A DNA stretch of 64,000 bases from Kofleriaceae bacterium (GCA_025357755.1 JANXOP010000119.1:1-64000); one strand, 5' to 3'; positions 28,701 through 37,933 are shown, counted from the stretch's first letter. Numbers and translations: made by a program. Notes: a model not told the origin generated them from the sequence alone.

Positions 28701-31700
28701 TCGCGCGCACTCTTGACCGCGCAGCTCTGCGTGTCGCGAATCTTCGCATCGCTCGTCCGGGCTTCGGAGTACAGCGTCGCTTCGAGCGTCACGTCGACCG
28801 CGACATCGGGCACGAGCGTGCCATCGAGATCGGTGACGACGACCTGCAGTTTGTCGGTCGTGCCCGGCATCAGCCGCAGGCCGACGTACAAGCTCGCGGG
28901 ATGCACGAGGATCGCGCGCGAGCTCGCGCGGATCGTCTGACGATCGACATCGGTCACGGTCGCATCGACGGTCAACACCGCGGGCTGACCCGCCGGCAAC
29001 GCGTGGAGCGCGAACCGCGTGAGCGAATTCGAACCCCCGCTCAGCGTCGTCGAGGTGGTCGCGACGACCGGCGGTATGTACGTGTCGGCCCACCGGTCGT
29101 GTCGCGGCGTCAGCGGCTCGAACGAGTAGCGGTCCCAGCCCGGCGGCTTGTAGCTCGCGTTCGCGAGCCTTGCCTCCCACGTGACCGCCGCACCTCCGAG
29201 TCCACCTCCCGCGTAATACTTCGCCTCGGCGTTCATCTCGAGCGCATCGCCGAGGAATAGCGGCGCTGCGCCCGAGGCTTCCACGTCGTCATTCAAGCTG
29301 ACGCTGTACGCGGGCGTGCGGAACTCCTGCACCGAGATCCGGTGCCAGTAGACTTGGTCCTTCGTCTTCATCTCCACGGTCGCGTTGCCGAGGTTCGTAT
29401 TCTTCGGCAGATCGAACTGAAAATCGAAGCCACCTTGATCGGTGAACGTGGTCTTGCCGCTGGCGATCTTGTTCTGGCGCGCATCGACCACGTTGTACGC
29501 GAGCTCGTCGCCCGGTCCCGGCAACTCGAGGCCCGGGTTCACGCCGGTGTGCGTCCACCGCACCCAGCCCTTCATGTAGACGGGCTCGTCGGGTTTGTAC
29601 GTGAACCGATCGTCGGTCGCATACCACTCGGCATTGCGCACGCGCTCGCTGCGCTGGCTGCGATCGATCGCGGTGAACACCGAGTCCGCGCCATCGCGCG
29701 CGACGACGAGCGTGAGGTTCGGCGGCGGCATCACGTTCGGCAACGTCGGCGTGGTCGGCGCCGCGGGGAGCTCGAGCGTGACCGCACCCGTGGCATCGGT
29801 CTGCGCGCTGGTCGTGACCTCTGGACGATTTTGGATCACGAGGCTCGTGGTCACGTTCGGGCGCGCATTCAGAAACCTCGCGTGCGAGATGTCATCGACC
29901 CACGCATGCACGCGTTCGTCGTCGACGCGGGTGATCACGCCGAGCTTGGTGACCTGGATCCACGCGTTCGTCTGCGCGGGCACCCACTCGTGATGCTGCT
30001 GGGTGGGCGACAACATCGCTCGGGTCACGACCACGACCTGCCCCGTGCCACTCGCCTCGAGCGCCGGCCGCAGATCGAGGCGCTCGGTCGCCGCGTAGCG
30101 ATCACCGACGGGAAAGTCGGTCGCGCTGATCCGCTTGCCCGGCGCGGTCTTGCGCTTGCCCTCCTCGAACTGCTGGTACGCGAAGTAGTCGCTCGGCTGC
30201 ACCTTGTAGAGCTCGACGTGCAGGGTCTTGAGCGCCTGCGACTCGATCACGTACTGCGGCACCTGATAGCGCGGATCGAGGACGTAGAGCCCCGCGGTCG
30301 CGTGGAGCTCGGGGTCGTAGACAAACCGCGAGGTCGTGAGCGCGACCTGATGCGTGCCCTCGAGCGTTTGCCCGTACGCATCGCGGAGGTCATCGCGAAC
30401 GTCGACCTCGAACCGCTTGTACTCTCGCGACGGGACCAGGACCACCACCGTGGTGGTGTACGCGGTGGTGTCTTGGAGGGTCTCGCCGGCGACCTGCACC
30501 ATCTCGGCGCGGAACGCCTTGGCATCGAGCTCGGAGGAGAACTCCACCGTGGCGCCCGATTGTGCGGGGCACGTCGCCGCGAGCCGTGGCTTCTCGTCGT
30601 TGCAGCGCAGCCCGAGCAACCGGAACGTGGGTGCGATCGCGAACGTGCGTGACGAGGTCTGCTTCGAGAGCCGCGGGCCTTCGCGCGAGGGCGCGTTCTT
30701 TTCGAGCGTGACCGTGAGCGTCTGACCGGCAGGCCAGCGGGTCTGCGGTGCGAGCAGCACGTAGCGCGCGCCGAGCTGGTCGTGGTCGCGCTGCGCGATG
30801 ACGTCGCGCGGATTCTTCGCCCACTCGGTGCGCGCCTGCGCGAGCGTCGCTTCCTTGAACGGCACGGCGACTCCCTTGGCGGTACGCACGTGGAGGAACG
30901 GCAGCACCGCGCTCGCCGTGATGTCTTGATCGAACTGCACCGCGATCGGCGCCTCGGGGCGCTGCAGGCCGTATGGATACGTCGACGAGATCGAGACCGG
31001 CGGCGTCGAGAACGCACCGACCGCCGGCGTGTCGAGCACCGCACCGCCGAGGGACTTGATGCCCGGCGTGACGGTGACCTTGTACTCGGTCGCTTGCGCG
31101 AGACGTGGCGTGCTCGCGGTGAACACCGCGATCCGCGAATCGATCCACTTCCACGTGCCGGTCAGGGCGGGCTCGAAGGTCGCGAGGGCCGGCGCCGGGC
31201 CGAGCTTGTCGACCGCGACCATCGGCTCGGTGAACCGCACGCGGATCTCGGATTCCGCGGCGACCTCGCCGACCGGTAAGATCTGCGGCGCTGCGAGGAT
31301 CGCGACGACCGGTGCACCGTGGCTCGCGGCATGGCTCTGGACCGCCGCGCCGGTCGGGGCCGTGAACGCGATCGGTTGTACGTTGCCGGGTCCGGGCGGC
31401 ATGGCAGACGGCGCTCGGATCACCGGCACGTCGTTCGTCGTGGCGCCTGGCAGAGGTTCGAGCCGCGCGAGTAGGGCCGTGGTTTCGGCCTGTGACAGCT
31501 CGCTGATCTCGACGCCGGCCGTCACCTTCGCGCCGAGCGAGATCGCCGAGAGCTCGAGCTCGCCGCTCGCGTTGCCGGTCATCGAGACCTCGGGGCGTCC
31601 CGCGCGGGGCGCGAGCGGTGCCGCGTGCTGCGCGACGCTGGGCACGGTGGGCCGGACCTGCGGCTGGGAGGCAGGGCACCCACCTAACACCGTCGTAACC

Positions 31701-31756
31701 GCTGCCCACAGGCTAATGACCGACGCGACCGGACGACGCATGTGGGCGATAGACAC
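25745..31756 (-). CDS. Bacterial alpha-2-macroglobulin family lipoprotein (2003 aa) with thioester motif
   Basis: Lipobox-like VLGGCPAS; YPFECAEQRSSRML (CxEQ thioester); VYMKGWVRW; FRATAVFAPRLHTDAKGHATVSVKMPESLTRFRIVALA. Confidence 0.92.
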   Translation of the reverse strand: MSIAHMRRPVASVISLWAAVTTVLGGCPASQPQVRPTVPSVAQHAAPLAPRAGRPEVSMTGNASGELELSAISLGAKVTAGVEISELSQAETTALLARLEPLPGATTNDVPVIRAPSAMPPGPGNVQPIAFTAPTGAAVQSHAASHGAPVVAILAAPQILPVGEVAAESEIRVRFTEPMVAVDKLGPAPALATFEPALTGTWKWIDSRIAVFTASTPRLAQATEYKVTVTPGIKSLGGAVLDTPAVGAFSTPPVSISSTYPYGLQRPEAPIAVQFDQDITASAVLPFLHVRTAKGVAVPFKEATLAQARTEWAKNPRDVIAQRDHDQLGARYVLLAPQTRWPAGQTLTVTLEKNAPSREGPRLSKQTSSRTFAIAPTFRLLGLRCNDEKPRLAATCPAQSGATVEFSSELDAKAFRAEMVQVAGETLQDTTAYTTTVVVLVPSREYKRFEVDVRDDLRDAYGQTLEGTHQVALTTSRFVYDPELHATAGLYVLDPRYQVPQYVIESQALKTLHVELYKVQPSDYFAYQQFEEGKRKTAPGKRISATDFPVGDRYAATERLDLRPALEASGTGQVVVVTRAMLSPTQQHHEWVPAQTNAWIQVTKLGVITRVDDERVHAWVDDISHARFLNARPNVTTSLVIQNRPEVTTSAQTDATGAVTLELPAAPTTPTLPNVMPPPNLTLVVARDGADSVFTAIDRSQRSERVRNAEWYATDDRFTYKPDEPVYMKGWVRWTHTGVNPGLELPGPGDELAYNVVDARQNKIASGKTTFTDQGGFDFQFDLPKNTNLGNATVEMKTKDQVYWHRISVQEFRTPAYSVSLNDDVEASGAAPLFLGDALEMNAEAKYYAGGGLGGAAVTWEARLANASYKPPGWDRYSFEPLTPRHDRWADTYIPPVVATTSTTLSGGSNSLTRFALHALPAGQPAVLTVDATVTDVDRQTIRASSRAILVHPASLYVGLRLMPGTTDKLQVVVTDLDGTLVPDVAVDVTLEATLYSEARTSDAKIRDTQSCAVKSAREPVLCAYKRSRNLDYYYRASAVIYDARGRKNTAQYWVPYYKPNESSEQLSITAERPMYAAGETAKLMIHSTEVPATAIVSVSRQGVISQHRLELRTRDTPFELAMDVSYLENVYIEVDRIAKRKTNDQISPDPLPAHMEASINLEIDLDASRLQVKAHPQKPIVGPGDNATFDVEIARDNKPVANAEVALIVVDEAVLALSGMHHADPMAPFYKSVEPGTAQVNTFDSVEDDDDNLLGTPGFTRINLDESGHTGRLGHGFGSGHGSGFGSGHGGMAGQVASTTVSARKDFRATAVFAPRLHTDAKGHATVSVKMPESLTRFRIVALATSSTYFFGKGEGSIITQRKVNARTQAPRFLDQGDRFEVPVVVQNLDSTARTMTVAVRAANLSGGGLGKRVVVPAGQRAEVRFPFATMARGKAVIQTIVTSGDFTDASNVTVPVYVPATTESFATYGTIDQTSAYEQLNVPGDIFAEVGGVETEVASTQLQTLTDAYWYLRAYPFECAEQRSSRMLATVAMGSVLDAFALPGRPTAQEQAAIQAADVTKLEVDQNTDGGWGYWSDTQSDPFVTMQVASALHGLHASASVQKRAAGYITKLLGEVNARLAKAHHLDPVQYDVSLAATALTALASIGLDEKPAAQRLHVLASALAVYPVDAKARLLAIVARAPAAKAMRTKLVSDLVSVTHETAAGATVTTSYTEGERLLLVSSNRTTALALDALIREAPEQPLIMKLARGLLAARAHGRWRSTQENLAVLQAMRRYFDTYEKDVPNYTGKLWIGDVAYAEQAFTGRTNVRATAKLDWTKLVPGSQHTIAVEKTGPGRMYYRIGITYAPKKIDLPALDAGFVVRRSYEAVDDPRDVEKTSSGYRIKLGARVLVVVEASNTTRRDGVALVDPLPAGLEAVNTNLAVAERAAKGTISRDWVHLETRDDRTEAFATTLEEGSHVLSYTARATTPGTFNAAPAKAEEMYSPETFGRSEGAIVTVY

Positions 31757-31767
31757 CGCCGATCCGG

Positions 31768-32574
31768 TTGCGGTTCCCGCTGGCGACCTCTTCGCATACA
31801 GTGCCCCGGATGCGGGCGGTTCTCCTCGTGGCCTTGGCAGCGGCGGTCGCCGGGCCGTCGTCGGCCGCCCCCGCCCCTGTCAAAAAAGCGGGCAAGAAGA
31901 AGCCCCCGCCCGCGAAGAAGCACGCGAATTCGCGGTTCCAAAATCCGAGCGACGCCGAGGCAACTCCCGCCGTGAAGTACGGTGCCCTCGAAGCCGAGGA
32001 CTGCAAGGCCGAGCTCGGCACTCGCCACATCGGCTACACCGAAGAAGCCGCGCGCGGCGTGAAGATTCCGGTGCGCCTGACCGGCACGTTGCACGGTGTC
32101 GAGTTCCGCACCGATGCGAGCGATGCCAAGCGCGCCGATTCACCGTACGAGATCTCGGATTGCCGGCTCGTGCTCGCGATGGACGACTTCGCCCAGATCC
32201 TGGAGGCGCACGACATCGTGCAGGTCCGGCACTACTCGATGTATCGGCCGCCGCCGAAATCATGGGCGGACGATCACGTCGGGGGCCAGCACAACGGCGC
32301 GCTCGCGCTCGATGCCGGGCGGTTCGTCAAGAAAGACGGCACCACGCTCGACGTGCTGAAGGATTTCCACGGCAAGATCGGTGCGCAGACCTGCGGCGAT
32401 GGGGCAGGCCCGCATCCCGCGACCGACGCGGCGAAGGAGCTACGCGACATCCTGTGCACGGCGGTCGGCCAGCACATGTTCAACGTGGTGCTCACGCCCG
32501 ATTTCAATCGGCCTCATCGCAATCACTTCCACCTCGAGGTGATGGCGAACGTGAAGTGGTTTCTCGTACATTGA
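31768..32574 (+). CDS. Extensin-like/D-Ala-D-Ala carboxypeptidase-like exported protein
   Basis: Signal peptide; QHNGALALDAGRFVKKDGTTLDVLKDFHG...NVVLTPDFNRPHRNHFHLEV. Confidence 0.72.
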   Translation: MRFPLATSSHTVPRMRAVLLVALAAAVAGPSSAAPAPVKKAGKKKPPPAKKHANSRFQNPSDAEATPAVKYGALEAEDCKAELGTRHIGYTEEAARGVKIPVRLTGTLHGVEFRTDASDAKRADSPYEISDCRLVLAMDDFAQILEAHDIVQVRHYSMYRPPPKSWADDHVGGQHNGALALDAGRFVKKDGTTLDVLKDFHGKIGAQTCGDGAGPHPATDAAKELRDILCTAVGQHMFNVVLTPDFNRPHRNHFHLEVMANVKWFLVH

Positions 32575-32587
32575 AACGGGTGACGAG

Positions 32588-33172
32588 ATGACGACGGTGC
32601 GTTGCGCGTGGGCCCAGAGCGAGAGCATGTGGGCGTATCACGACGAGGAGTGGGGCTTGCCGGTCCACGACGATCGCAAGCACTTCGAGTTCATGGTGCT
32701 CGAGGGCGCGCAGGCCGGCCTGTCGTGGTCGACGGTCCTCAACAAGCGCGAGGGCTACCGCAAGCACTTCGCCGCGTTCGATCCGGCGAAGGTCGCGCGC
32801 TTCACGCCCGCGCGCGTGGCCAAGATCCTCCTCGATCCGGGCATCGTCAGGAACCGGCTCAAGGTCGAGTCATGCGTGAAGAATGCGAAGCTATTCCTCA
32901 GCGTGCAGCGAGAGCACGGCTCGTTCGACCGCTACATCTGGGCGTTCGTAGGTGGCCAGCCGATCGTCCACGCGCGGAAGACCAGCAAGCAAATCCCGCC
33001 GCGCACGAAGGAGAGCGACGCCTTGTCCAAGGACCTGATCGCGCGGGGCTTCAAGTTCTGCGGCAGCACGATCATGTACGCGCACATGCAGGCGTGTGGC
33101 CTCGTCAACGATCACCTCGTCGACTGCTTCCGCTACGAGCCGTGTGTCACGGGCACGCGTCGAACTGGCTAG
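32588..33172 (+). CDS. tag: DNA-3-methyladenine glycosylase I
   Basis: CAWAQSESMWAYHDEEWGLPVHDDRKHFEFMVLEGAQAGLSWSTVLNKREGYRKHFAAFD; C-terminal FCGSTIMYAHMQACGLVNDHLVDC. Confidence 0.95.
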   Translation: MTTVRCAWAQSESMWAYHDEEWGLPVHDDRKHFEFMVLEGAQAGLSWSTVLNKREGYRKHFAAFDPAKVARFTPARVAKILLDPGIVRNRLKVESCVKNAKLFLSVQREHGSFDRYIWAFVGGQPIVHARKTSKQIPPRTKESDALSKDLIARGFKFCGSTIMYAHMQACGLVNDHLVDCFRYEPCVTGTRRTG

Positions 33173-33866
33173 CACCGCTGCGCGTGACGTCCGAGCCGAG
33201 CGCGATGCCCGTGTCCTCGAGCACGTGGCCGCGCTGATCGGTCACCCGAAATGCATAGGGCCCGTTGCCGAGACCACCGCTCGGCGAGATGAAGAAGTTG
33301 TAGTCCGCGCGTACGAGCTCGAGGTACGCGCCGGCCTGCATGACCTCGAGCTTCGCGACCGGATAGCGCGCGTTGCGGATCTGGATCGCCTGGTAGTACT
33401 GCATGTCGCCGGCCTTGAAGTAGTAGCCGATCGGGCCACTCACGCCGCACGCCACCTCGTGCCACGTGATCGGCACGCGGCCCGCGGCGTGATCCGCGAT
33501 CATGTCGAACGCCTGCGGTGACAGATCGAGCGAGCCCTTCAAGCACTCGGGGCACTGATCGACGATCCGCACCGTGACCGAGCCCTTCGGTCCGGTGACG
33601 TTCACGCACGCACCGCACCACACGGCATCGCCATAGTCCGGGTGGTTCATCGCCGCGACGAGCAGATCGTTCGGCGATGCATCGAAGCTACAATTCCCGG
33701 TGCCGTCGGCCGCGTAGTACGTGCCGTCACCACTCTCGTCGGCGGGCACCGCGCTGCAGCTACCACCGACGATCGTGCCGGCGTCCGGATCGGTCGCGCT
33801 CGCGTCGCTGCCACCGCTCGCACCGCCACAGGCAGCGATCACCCCGAGCGCGATGGCGAGCTTCAC
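33147..33866 (-). CDS. Expansin-like (EXLX/RlpA-like double-psi barrel) secreted protein
   Basis: GTYYAADGTGNCSFDASPNDLLVAAMNHPDYGDAVWCGACVNVTGPKGSVTVRIVDQCPECLKGSLDLSPQAFDMIA plus C-terminal YQAIQIRNARYPVAKLEVM. Confidence 0.85.
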   Translation of the reverse strand: MKLAIALGVIAACGGASGGSDASATDPDAGTIVGGSCSAVPADESGDGTYYAADGTGNCSFDASPNDLLVAAMNHPDYGDAVWCGACVNVTGPKGSVTVRIVDQCPECLKGSLDLSPQAFDMIADHAAGRVPITWHEVACGVSGPIGYYFKAGDMQYYQAIQIRNARYPVAKLEVMQAGAYLELVRADYNFFISPSGGLGNGPYAFRVTDQRGHVLEDTGIALGSDVTRSGASQFDACP

Positions 33867-33888
33867 CCGGCCAAGCCTACCGAGGCTG

Positions 33889-34722
33889 TCAGATAAAGTC
33901 CTTCGCGATCACGGACCAATCGTCGTGCGCATGACCGCGTTCGATCATCGCGTCCATCTTCGTGGCGATCGCTGGCACGAGCGTGAGTGCGACATGTGCG
34001 CGCTCGACCTCCTCCTGGACCAGGCGCGCATCCTTGCGCGCCATCGCGAGCTCCCACGACGGCTGCGCGTACTCGCCCGAGGCCATCTTTTTTGCGCGCG
34101 CGCTGGTCATCGCGCCGGGATTGAAGTGATCGAACAACCCCACCGCGTCAGCCGGTCCAATCCCGAGCGCCTTGCCGAGGCCGATCAGGTCGCCGATCGC
34201 GGCCATGAAGCCCATGAGGAACGTGTTGCCCATCAGCTTGAAGCACGCCGCCGCGTCGACGCGCTCACCCAGATCGACGAGCTTGCCGGTCATCGGCGTC
34301 AACATCGGCGTGACCCGTTCGACCCGCGCGCGCTCGCCCGACACCAGCATGATGCCGGTCGATTCGAGCGCGTTCTGCGGCCCCATGAACACGGGCGCGT
34401 GCACGAACGTGAGGTCGGTGCGCTCGGAGCGCCGCTTGGCACCTCCGGGAGACGTGGTCGAGTGATCGATCACGAGCGCACCGGGTGCGAGCTTCGCCGC
34501 CGCGAGCACGCTGTCGACCGCCGCATCGTCGCTGACGACGATGTGCACGACCGAGGCGCCCTTCACCGCTTCCGCAGCATCGGCGAAGGCCTTGGCGCCT
34601 TCGGCCTCGAGTGCCTTCGCGCGCTCGGGGCTGCGGTTCCAGACGTGGACCTGCGCGCCCTTCTTCATCAGGGCGCGCGAGAAATTGCTACCGAGGAGAC
34701 CCATGCCGAGGACTGCGATCAT
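33889..34722 (-). CDS. NAD(P)-dependent beta-hydroxyacid dehydrogenase (3-hydroxyisobutyrate/6PGDH family)
   Basis: IAVLGMGLLGSNFSRALMKKGAQVHVWNRSPER; LVIDHSTTSPG; FKLMGNTFLMGFMAAIGD. Confidence 0.9.
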   Translation of the reverse strand: MIAVLGMGLLGSNFSRALMKKGAQVHVWNRSPERAKALEAEGAKAFADAAEAVKGASVVHIVVSDDAAVDSVLAAAKLAPGALVIDHSTTSPGGAKRRSERTDLTFVHAPVFMGPQNALESTGIMLVSGERARVERVTPMLTPMTGKLVDLGERVDAAACFKLMGNTFLMGFMAAIGDLIGLGKALGIGPADAVGLFDHFNPGAMTSARAKKMASGEYAQPSWELAMARKDARLVQEEVERAHVALTLVPAIATKMDAMIERGHAHDDWSVIAKDFI

Positions 34723-34748
34723 GGTCGCAGCTTACCCGCGCGGGTCGA

Positions 34749-35006
34749 CTACGTCGTCGAGCGTGCCTGGATCGCGCTCGAAACAGTCAGTTGAGTCTCG
34801 CGATTGCGGGTCTCGATCTGGATGTCGACCGCCTCGGCGTCGATCTCGACGTAGCGCGCGATCACGGCCGCGATCTCTTTACGCATCTCTTGTAGCCGAC
34901 CGCCGTCGAGGCCGGTGCGATCGTGCGCGAGCACGAGGTGCAAGCGCCCCTTCGCGACTTCGCGGCTGGGCTTGCCGCTGAACAGAGTCTTGATGTTCTG
35001 CCACAT
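34749..35006 (-). CDS. minE: Cell division topological specificity factor MinE
   Basis: 85 aa; AKGRLHLVLAHDRTGLDGGRLQEMRKEIAAVIARYVEID; directly downstream of minD. Confidence 0.93.
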   Translation of the reverse strand: MWQNIKTLFSGKPSREVAKGRLHLVLAHDRTGLDGGRLQEMRKEIAAVIARYVEIDAEAVDIQIETRNRETQLTVSSAIQARSTT

Positions 35007-35016
35007 GATAGTCACC

Positions 35017-35814
35017 TTACGCCGCCGTCGCAGAGAGCCCGAGCGCGCGGCCGATGCGAGCAAAGAAGCCGACCGGCTGACGGTCTTCGACTTCGTGACC
35101 GGCGATCAGCTTCGCGATCCGCAGCAGCTCCTTCGCCGCGAGCGACTTGCCCGGCTCGAGCACCGCGGGGATCCCCTTGTTCGTCGTCGCGATGATCGCG
35201 TCATCGAGCGGCACCGCCCCGAGCATCTCGAGCGCGAGGATCTCGATCACGTCGGCTTGCGACAGCATGTCGCCCTTCTTCACGAGCTGCGGCGAGATCC
35301 GATTCACGATCAGGCGCGCCGAGACATCCGCTTGGGCGAGCAGACCGACCACGCGATCCGCATCGCGAATCGACGAGACTTCCGGCGTCGCGACCACGAT
35401 CGCTTCGTCCGCGCCCGCGATCGCGTTCTTGAACCCTTGCTCGATACCGGCCGGGCAATCGATCAGCACGTAGTCGTGCGTGTTCTTGAGCTCGGTGACG
35501 AGCTTGCGCATGTCGTCCGGCGTCATCGCGTCCTTGTCGTCGGTCTGCGAGGCCGGGAGCATCCACAGGTTATCGAGACGGCGATCCTTGATCAACGCCT
35601 TCTGGAGCGTGCACTTGCCGCGGATCACATCGACCGAATGGAACACGATGCGGTTCTCGAGCCCCATGACCACGTCGAGGTTACGCAACCCGATATCGGC
35701 GTCGACGAGAACGACCGAGTGACCGAGCTGTGCGAGCGCGGTTCCGAGGTTGGCAGTGGTCGTTGTCTTACCAACTCCACCTTTTCCTGACGTGATGACA
35801 ATGGCGCGGCCCAT
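35017..35814 (-). CDS. minD: Septum site-determining ATPase MinD
   Basis: AIVITSGKGGVGKTTTTANLGTALAQLGHSVVLVDADIGLRNLDVVMGLENR; C-terminal amphipathic GFFARIGRALGL. Confidence 0.97.
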   Translation of the reverse strand: MGRAIVITSGKGGVGKTTTTANLGTALAQLGHSVVLVDADIGLRNLDVVMGLENRIVFHSVDVIRGKCTLQKALIKDRRLDNLWMLPASQTDDKDAMTPDDMRKLVTELKNTHDYVLIDCPAGIEQGFKNAIAGADEAIVVATPEVSSIRDADRVVGLLAQADVSARLIVNRISPQLVKKGDMLSQADVIEILALEMLGAVPLDDAIIATTNKGIPAVLEPGKSLAAKELLRIAKLIAGHEVEDRQPVGFFARIGRALGLSATAA

Positions 35815-35825
35815 GATGTAACTCC

Positions 35826-36773
35826 TTAGATGCTGGTAGCGAGGTTGCGCGGCAGGCGGCCCTGATAGCGTTCGACGATCATTTGCTCGCCGGTCGCATA
35901 TGCGATCTCGGCGTCGTTCGACGAGGCATCGTTGTCGGCCGCACGTGCGACGCGACGACCGATACGAAGCTGCTGCGGCTCGAGGCGCAGCGCGAGGATG
36001 AATCCGATGTCCTGACCGATCGCTGCGTGGGCGGTGCCCCGCAAGCGACCGAGCACGACGATGTTACCGGTCGCGCGAACTTCCGCGCCCGGGTTCACAT
36101 CGCCAAAGACGATCAGGTTTCCAGCATGATCGAGGATCACGCCGGAGCGGACCGGCCCGACGACGAGGCGGGTGCCTTCGGTCGCCAGGTTTGCGATGTC
36201 CGGCATCGCCGCGAGGGTGCGCGGGATGCTGGTACGGGTCGGCTCTTCGAAGGATTCGGGGGTCTCTGTACCCATCACGAGGTGCGCGACCTCGAGGTCG
36301 ACGTCCGCGAGCATGACCGGGCCAGGTTGGAGCTCGGTCGTGACGGCGAGCGGTTGGCCGCTGTGGGTCGGGCTCTCGTCGTCGACCGGGCTCGAGGTCA
36401 ACGCAGGCGCGGAGCCCTCGGCGAGGCCGAGCTTGCTCGGCACCGGGCCGCTCTCGACGATCTGGGCGATCGGCAGCGGCGCGCGTGATCGTGCGCCCAC
36501 CTCGATGATCCGCAGCTCGTACTTGGTGGCGAGGCCAGCGAGCGCGACGAGGCACTCGTTGGAGAGCCCGCCGCGGTCGACGACGATCCGGACGTTGGAG
36601 CCCTTGAAGAACGTGGGCGCCTCGGCGAGCTTGGGCTCGAGGGCGATGATGATCGCCGCGGTGTTCGCACTGGCGTCGACGTTCCACTCGAGGCCGCGCG
36701 CGGTTCCGCGCAGCAAGGCAGCAGGTCCTGCTGTCTCGGTATCGATCACTAGCGCGGCATTCGTCGAGTCCAT
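35826..36773 (-). CDS. minC: Septum site-determining protein MinC
   Basis: LVVGPVRSGVILDHAGNLIVFGDVNPGAEVRATGNIVVLGRLRGTAHAAI; operon with minDE. Confidence 0.94.
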   Translation of the reverse strand: MDSTNAALVIDTETAGPAALLRGTARGLEWNVDASANTAAIIIALEPKLAEAPTFFKGSNVRIVVDRGGLSNECLVALAGLATKYELRIIEVGARSRAPLPIAQIVESGPVPSKLGLAEGSAPALTSSPVDDESPTHSGQPLAVTTELQPGPVMLADVDLEVAHLVMGTETPESFEEPTRTSIPRTLAAMPDIANLATEGTRLVVGPVRSGVILDHAGNLIVFGDVNPGAEVRATGNIVVLGRLRGTAHAAIGQDIGFILALRLEPQQLRIGRRVARAADNDASSNDAEIAYATGEQMIVERYQGRLPRNLATSI

Positions 36774-36826
36774 GGGGCCCCCATGAAATGCGTAATGCCT
36801 CCCGGGCTACACGGGCAACTTTTCGA

Positions 36827-37765
36827 CTAACGACGAGCGCGCTTTTTTCGAAACCCCGGAAGAAAGAAGAAGATCCCGAGGGCGACCACCGGCCATGACG
36901 ACGTCGGACTCGAGCCCTGGCAACCGCAGCCCGCGGGCGGGTTCATCTCGACCGCGGGGCCGACCCCCGCATCGCTGGTCTGGACGGGCGGCGGCTGGAT
37001 CGTGAAGGCGTCGAGATCGGCATCGGAGCCGAAGAACCGGTCGACATCGGCGCCGGCCGTCAACCCCGGGACCGTGCCCGTGGCGGAGTATTGCCAGAAC
37101 ACCGCGGTCGTCCACGGCTGAGGGATGGTCGCGCAGCTGTTGTACGAGGCGATGAACAGCGGGTAGTCGGCGAGCCGGGCGTCGGTCATCGCGACCGCGG
37201 CGAACCACGAGGGGTAGCTGTAGATGATGGGCTTTCTGCCGGTCGCGTTCTCGACCGTATCGAGCCAGTCGAAGATCCGCTGCTTCAAGACGGCCGCGGT
37301 TGCCCAGCCCGAATCGCCGGAGTGCTCGCAGTTCGATTGCGAGGCGCCGGCGGTCGCCGCGGTCGGGCACTCGATATCGAGCATCGCCGGGAGGTCGCCG
37401 ACCCCGAGGCCGCCGGTCGCTTCGACCGCGGTCAGGAATGCTCGCGCCTGCACGACACCGTCGATCGTCGCGTCGAAGAAGTGATACGGGCTCCGCCGCA
37501 TGCCGTTGGCCTGTGCACCCGCCCAGTTCGTCGGGAACGAGCTCTGCGTGTTGTAGTCGCCCTGGGTCGCCTTGATGAACGCGAAGCCGCGCCCCGAGGC
37601 GTGGACCTTCGCCCAGTCGATCGTGCCTGTCCCGTTGTAGACGTCGAGACCTTCGACGACGGTATCGGCGCACTTGGTGAGCGCCTGATCGACCGTCTGC
37701 GTGACGGGCGCCGGTTGCGACGTGGTACACGCCGCGACGAAAACTGCGAACGGTCCCCACCGCAT
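36827..37765 (-). CDS. GH25-family lysozyme with MYXO-CTERM-like tail
   Basis: GLDVYNGTGTIDWAKVHASGRGFAFIKATQGDYNT; YHFFDAT; C-terminal GCGCQGSSPTSSWPVVALGIFFFLPGFRKKRARR. Confidence 0.87.
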   Translation of the reverse strand: MRWGPFAVFVAACTTSQPAPVTQTVDQALTKCADTVVEGLDVYNGTGTIDWAKVHASGRGFAFIKATQGDYNTQSSFPTNWAGAQANGMRRSPYHFFDATIDGVVQARAFLTAVEATGGLGVGDLPAMLDIECPTAATAGASQSNCEHSGDSGWATAAVLKQRIFDWLDTVENATGRKPIIYSYPSWFAAVAMTDARLADYPLFIASYNSCATIPQPWTTAVFWQYSATGTVPGLTAGADVDRFFGSDADLDAFTIQPPPVQTSDAGVGPAVEMNPPAGCGCQGSSPTSSWPVVALGIFFFLPGFRKKRARR

Positions 37766-37933
37766 GCGCGGACACTAGACGATGTCTCGTGCCCGTACCA
37801 GATACGAAATCGGTACGGTCCGCAGATACGGAGAGAAGCGCGGTGCGACGCGTGTGACATGGCGCGACATACGCGTGATTTCGCAGGATTTGCACCCCGC
37901 TCGTTGGACCGGTTCCTGCGTAGGGCGAGTGGC

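Noticed and set aside
26270-29260. 996-aa + strand ORF antisense to the alpha-2-macroglobulin gene
   Set aside because: Arg/His/Glu-rich translation with no recognisable motif; expected mirror ORF in a high-GC coding strand. The - strand gene has clear A2M motifs across this interval.
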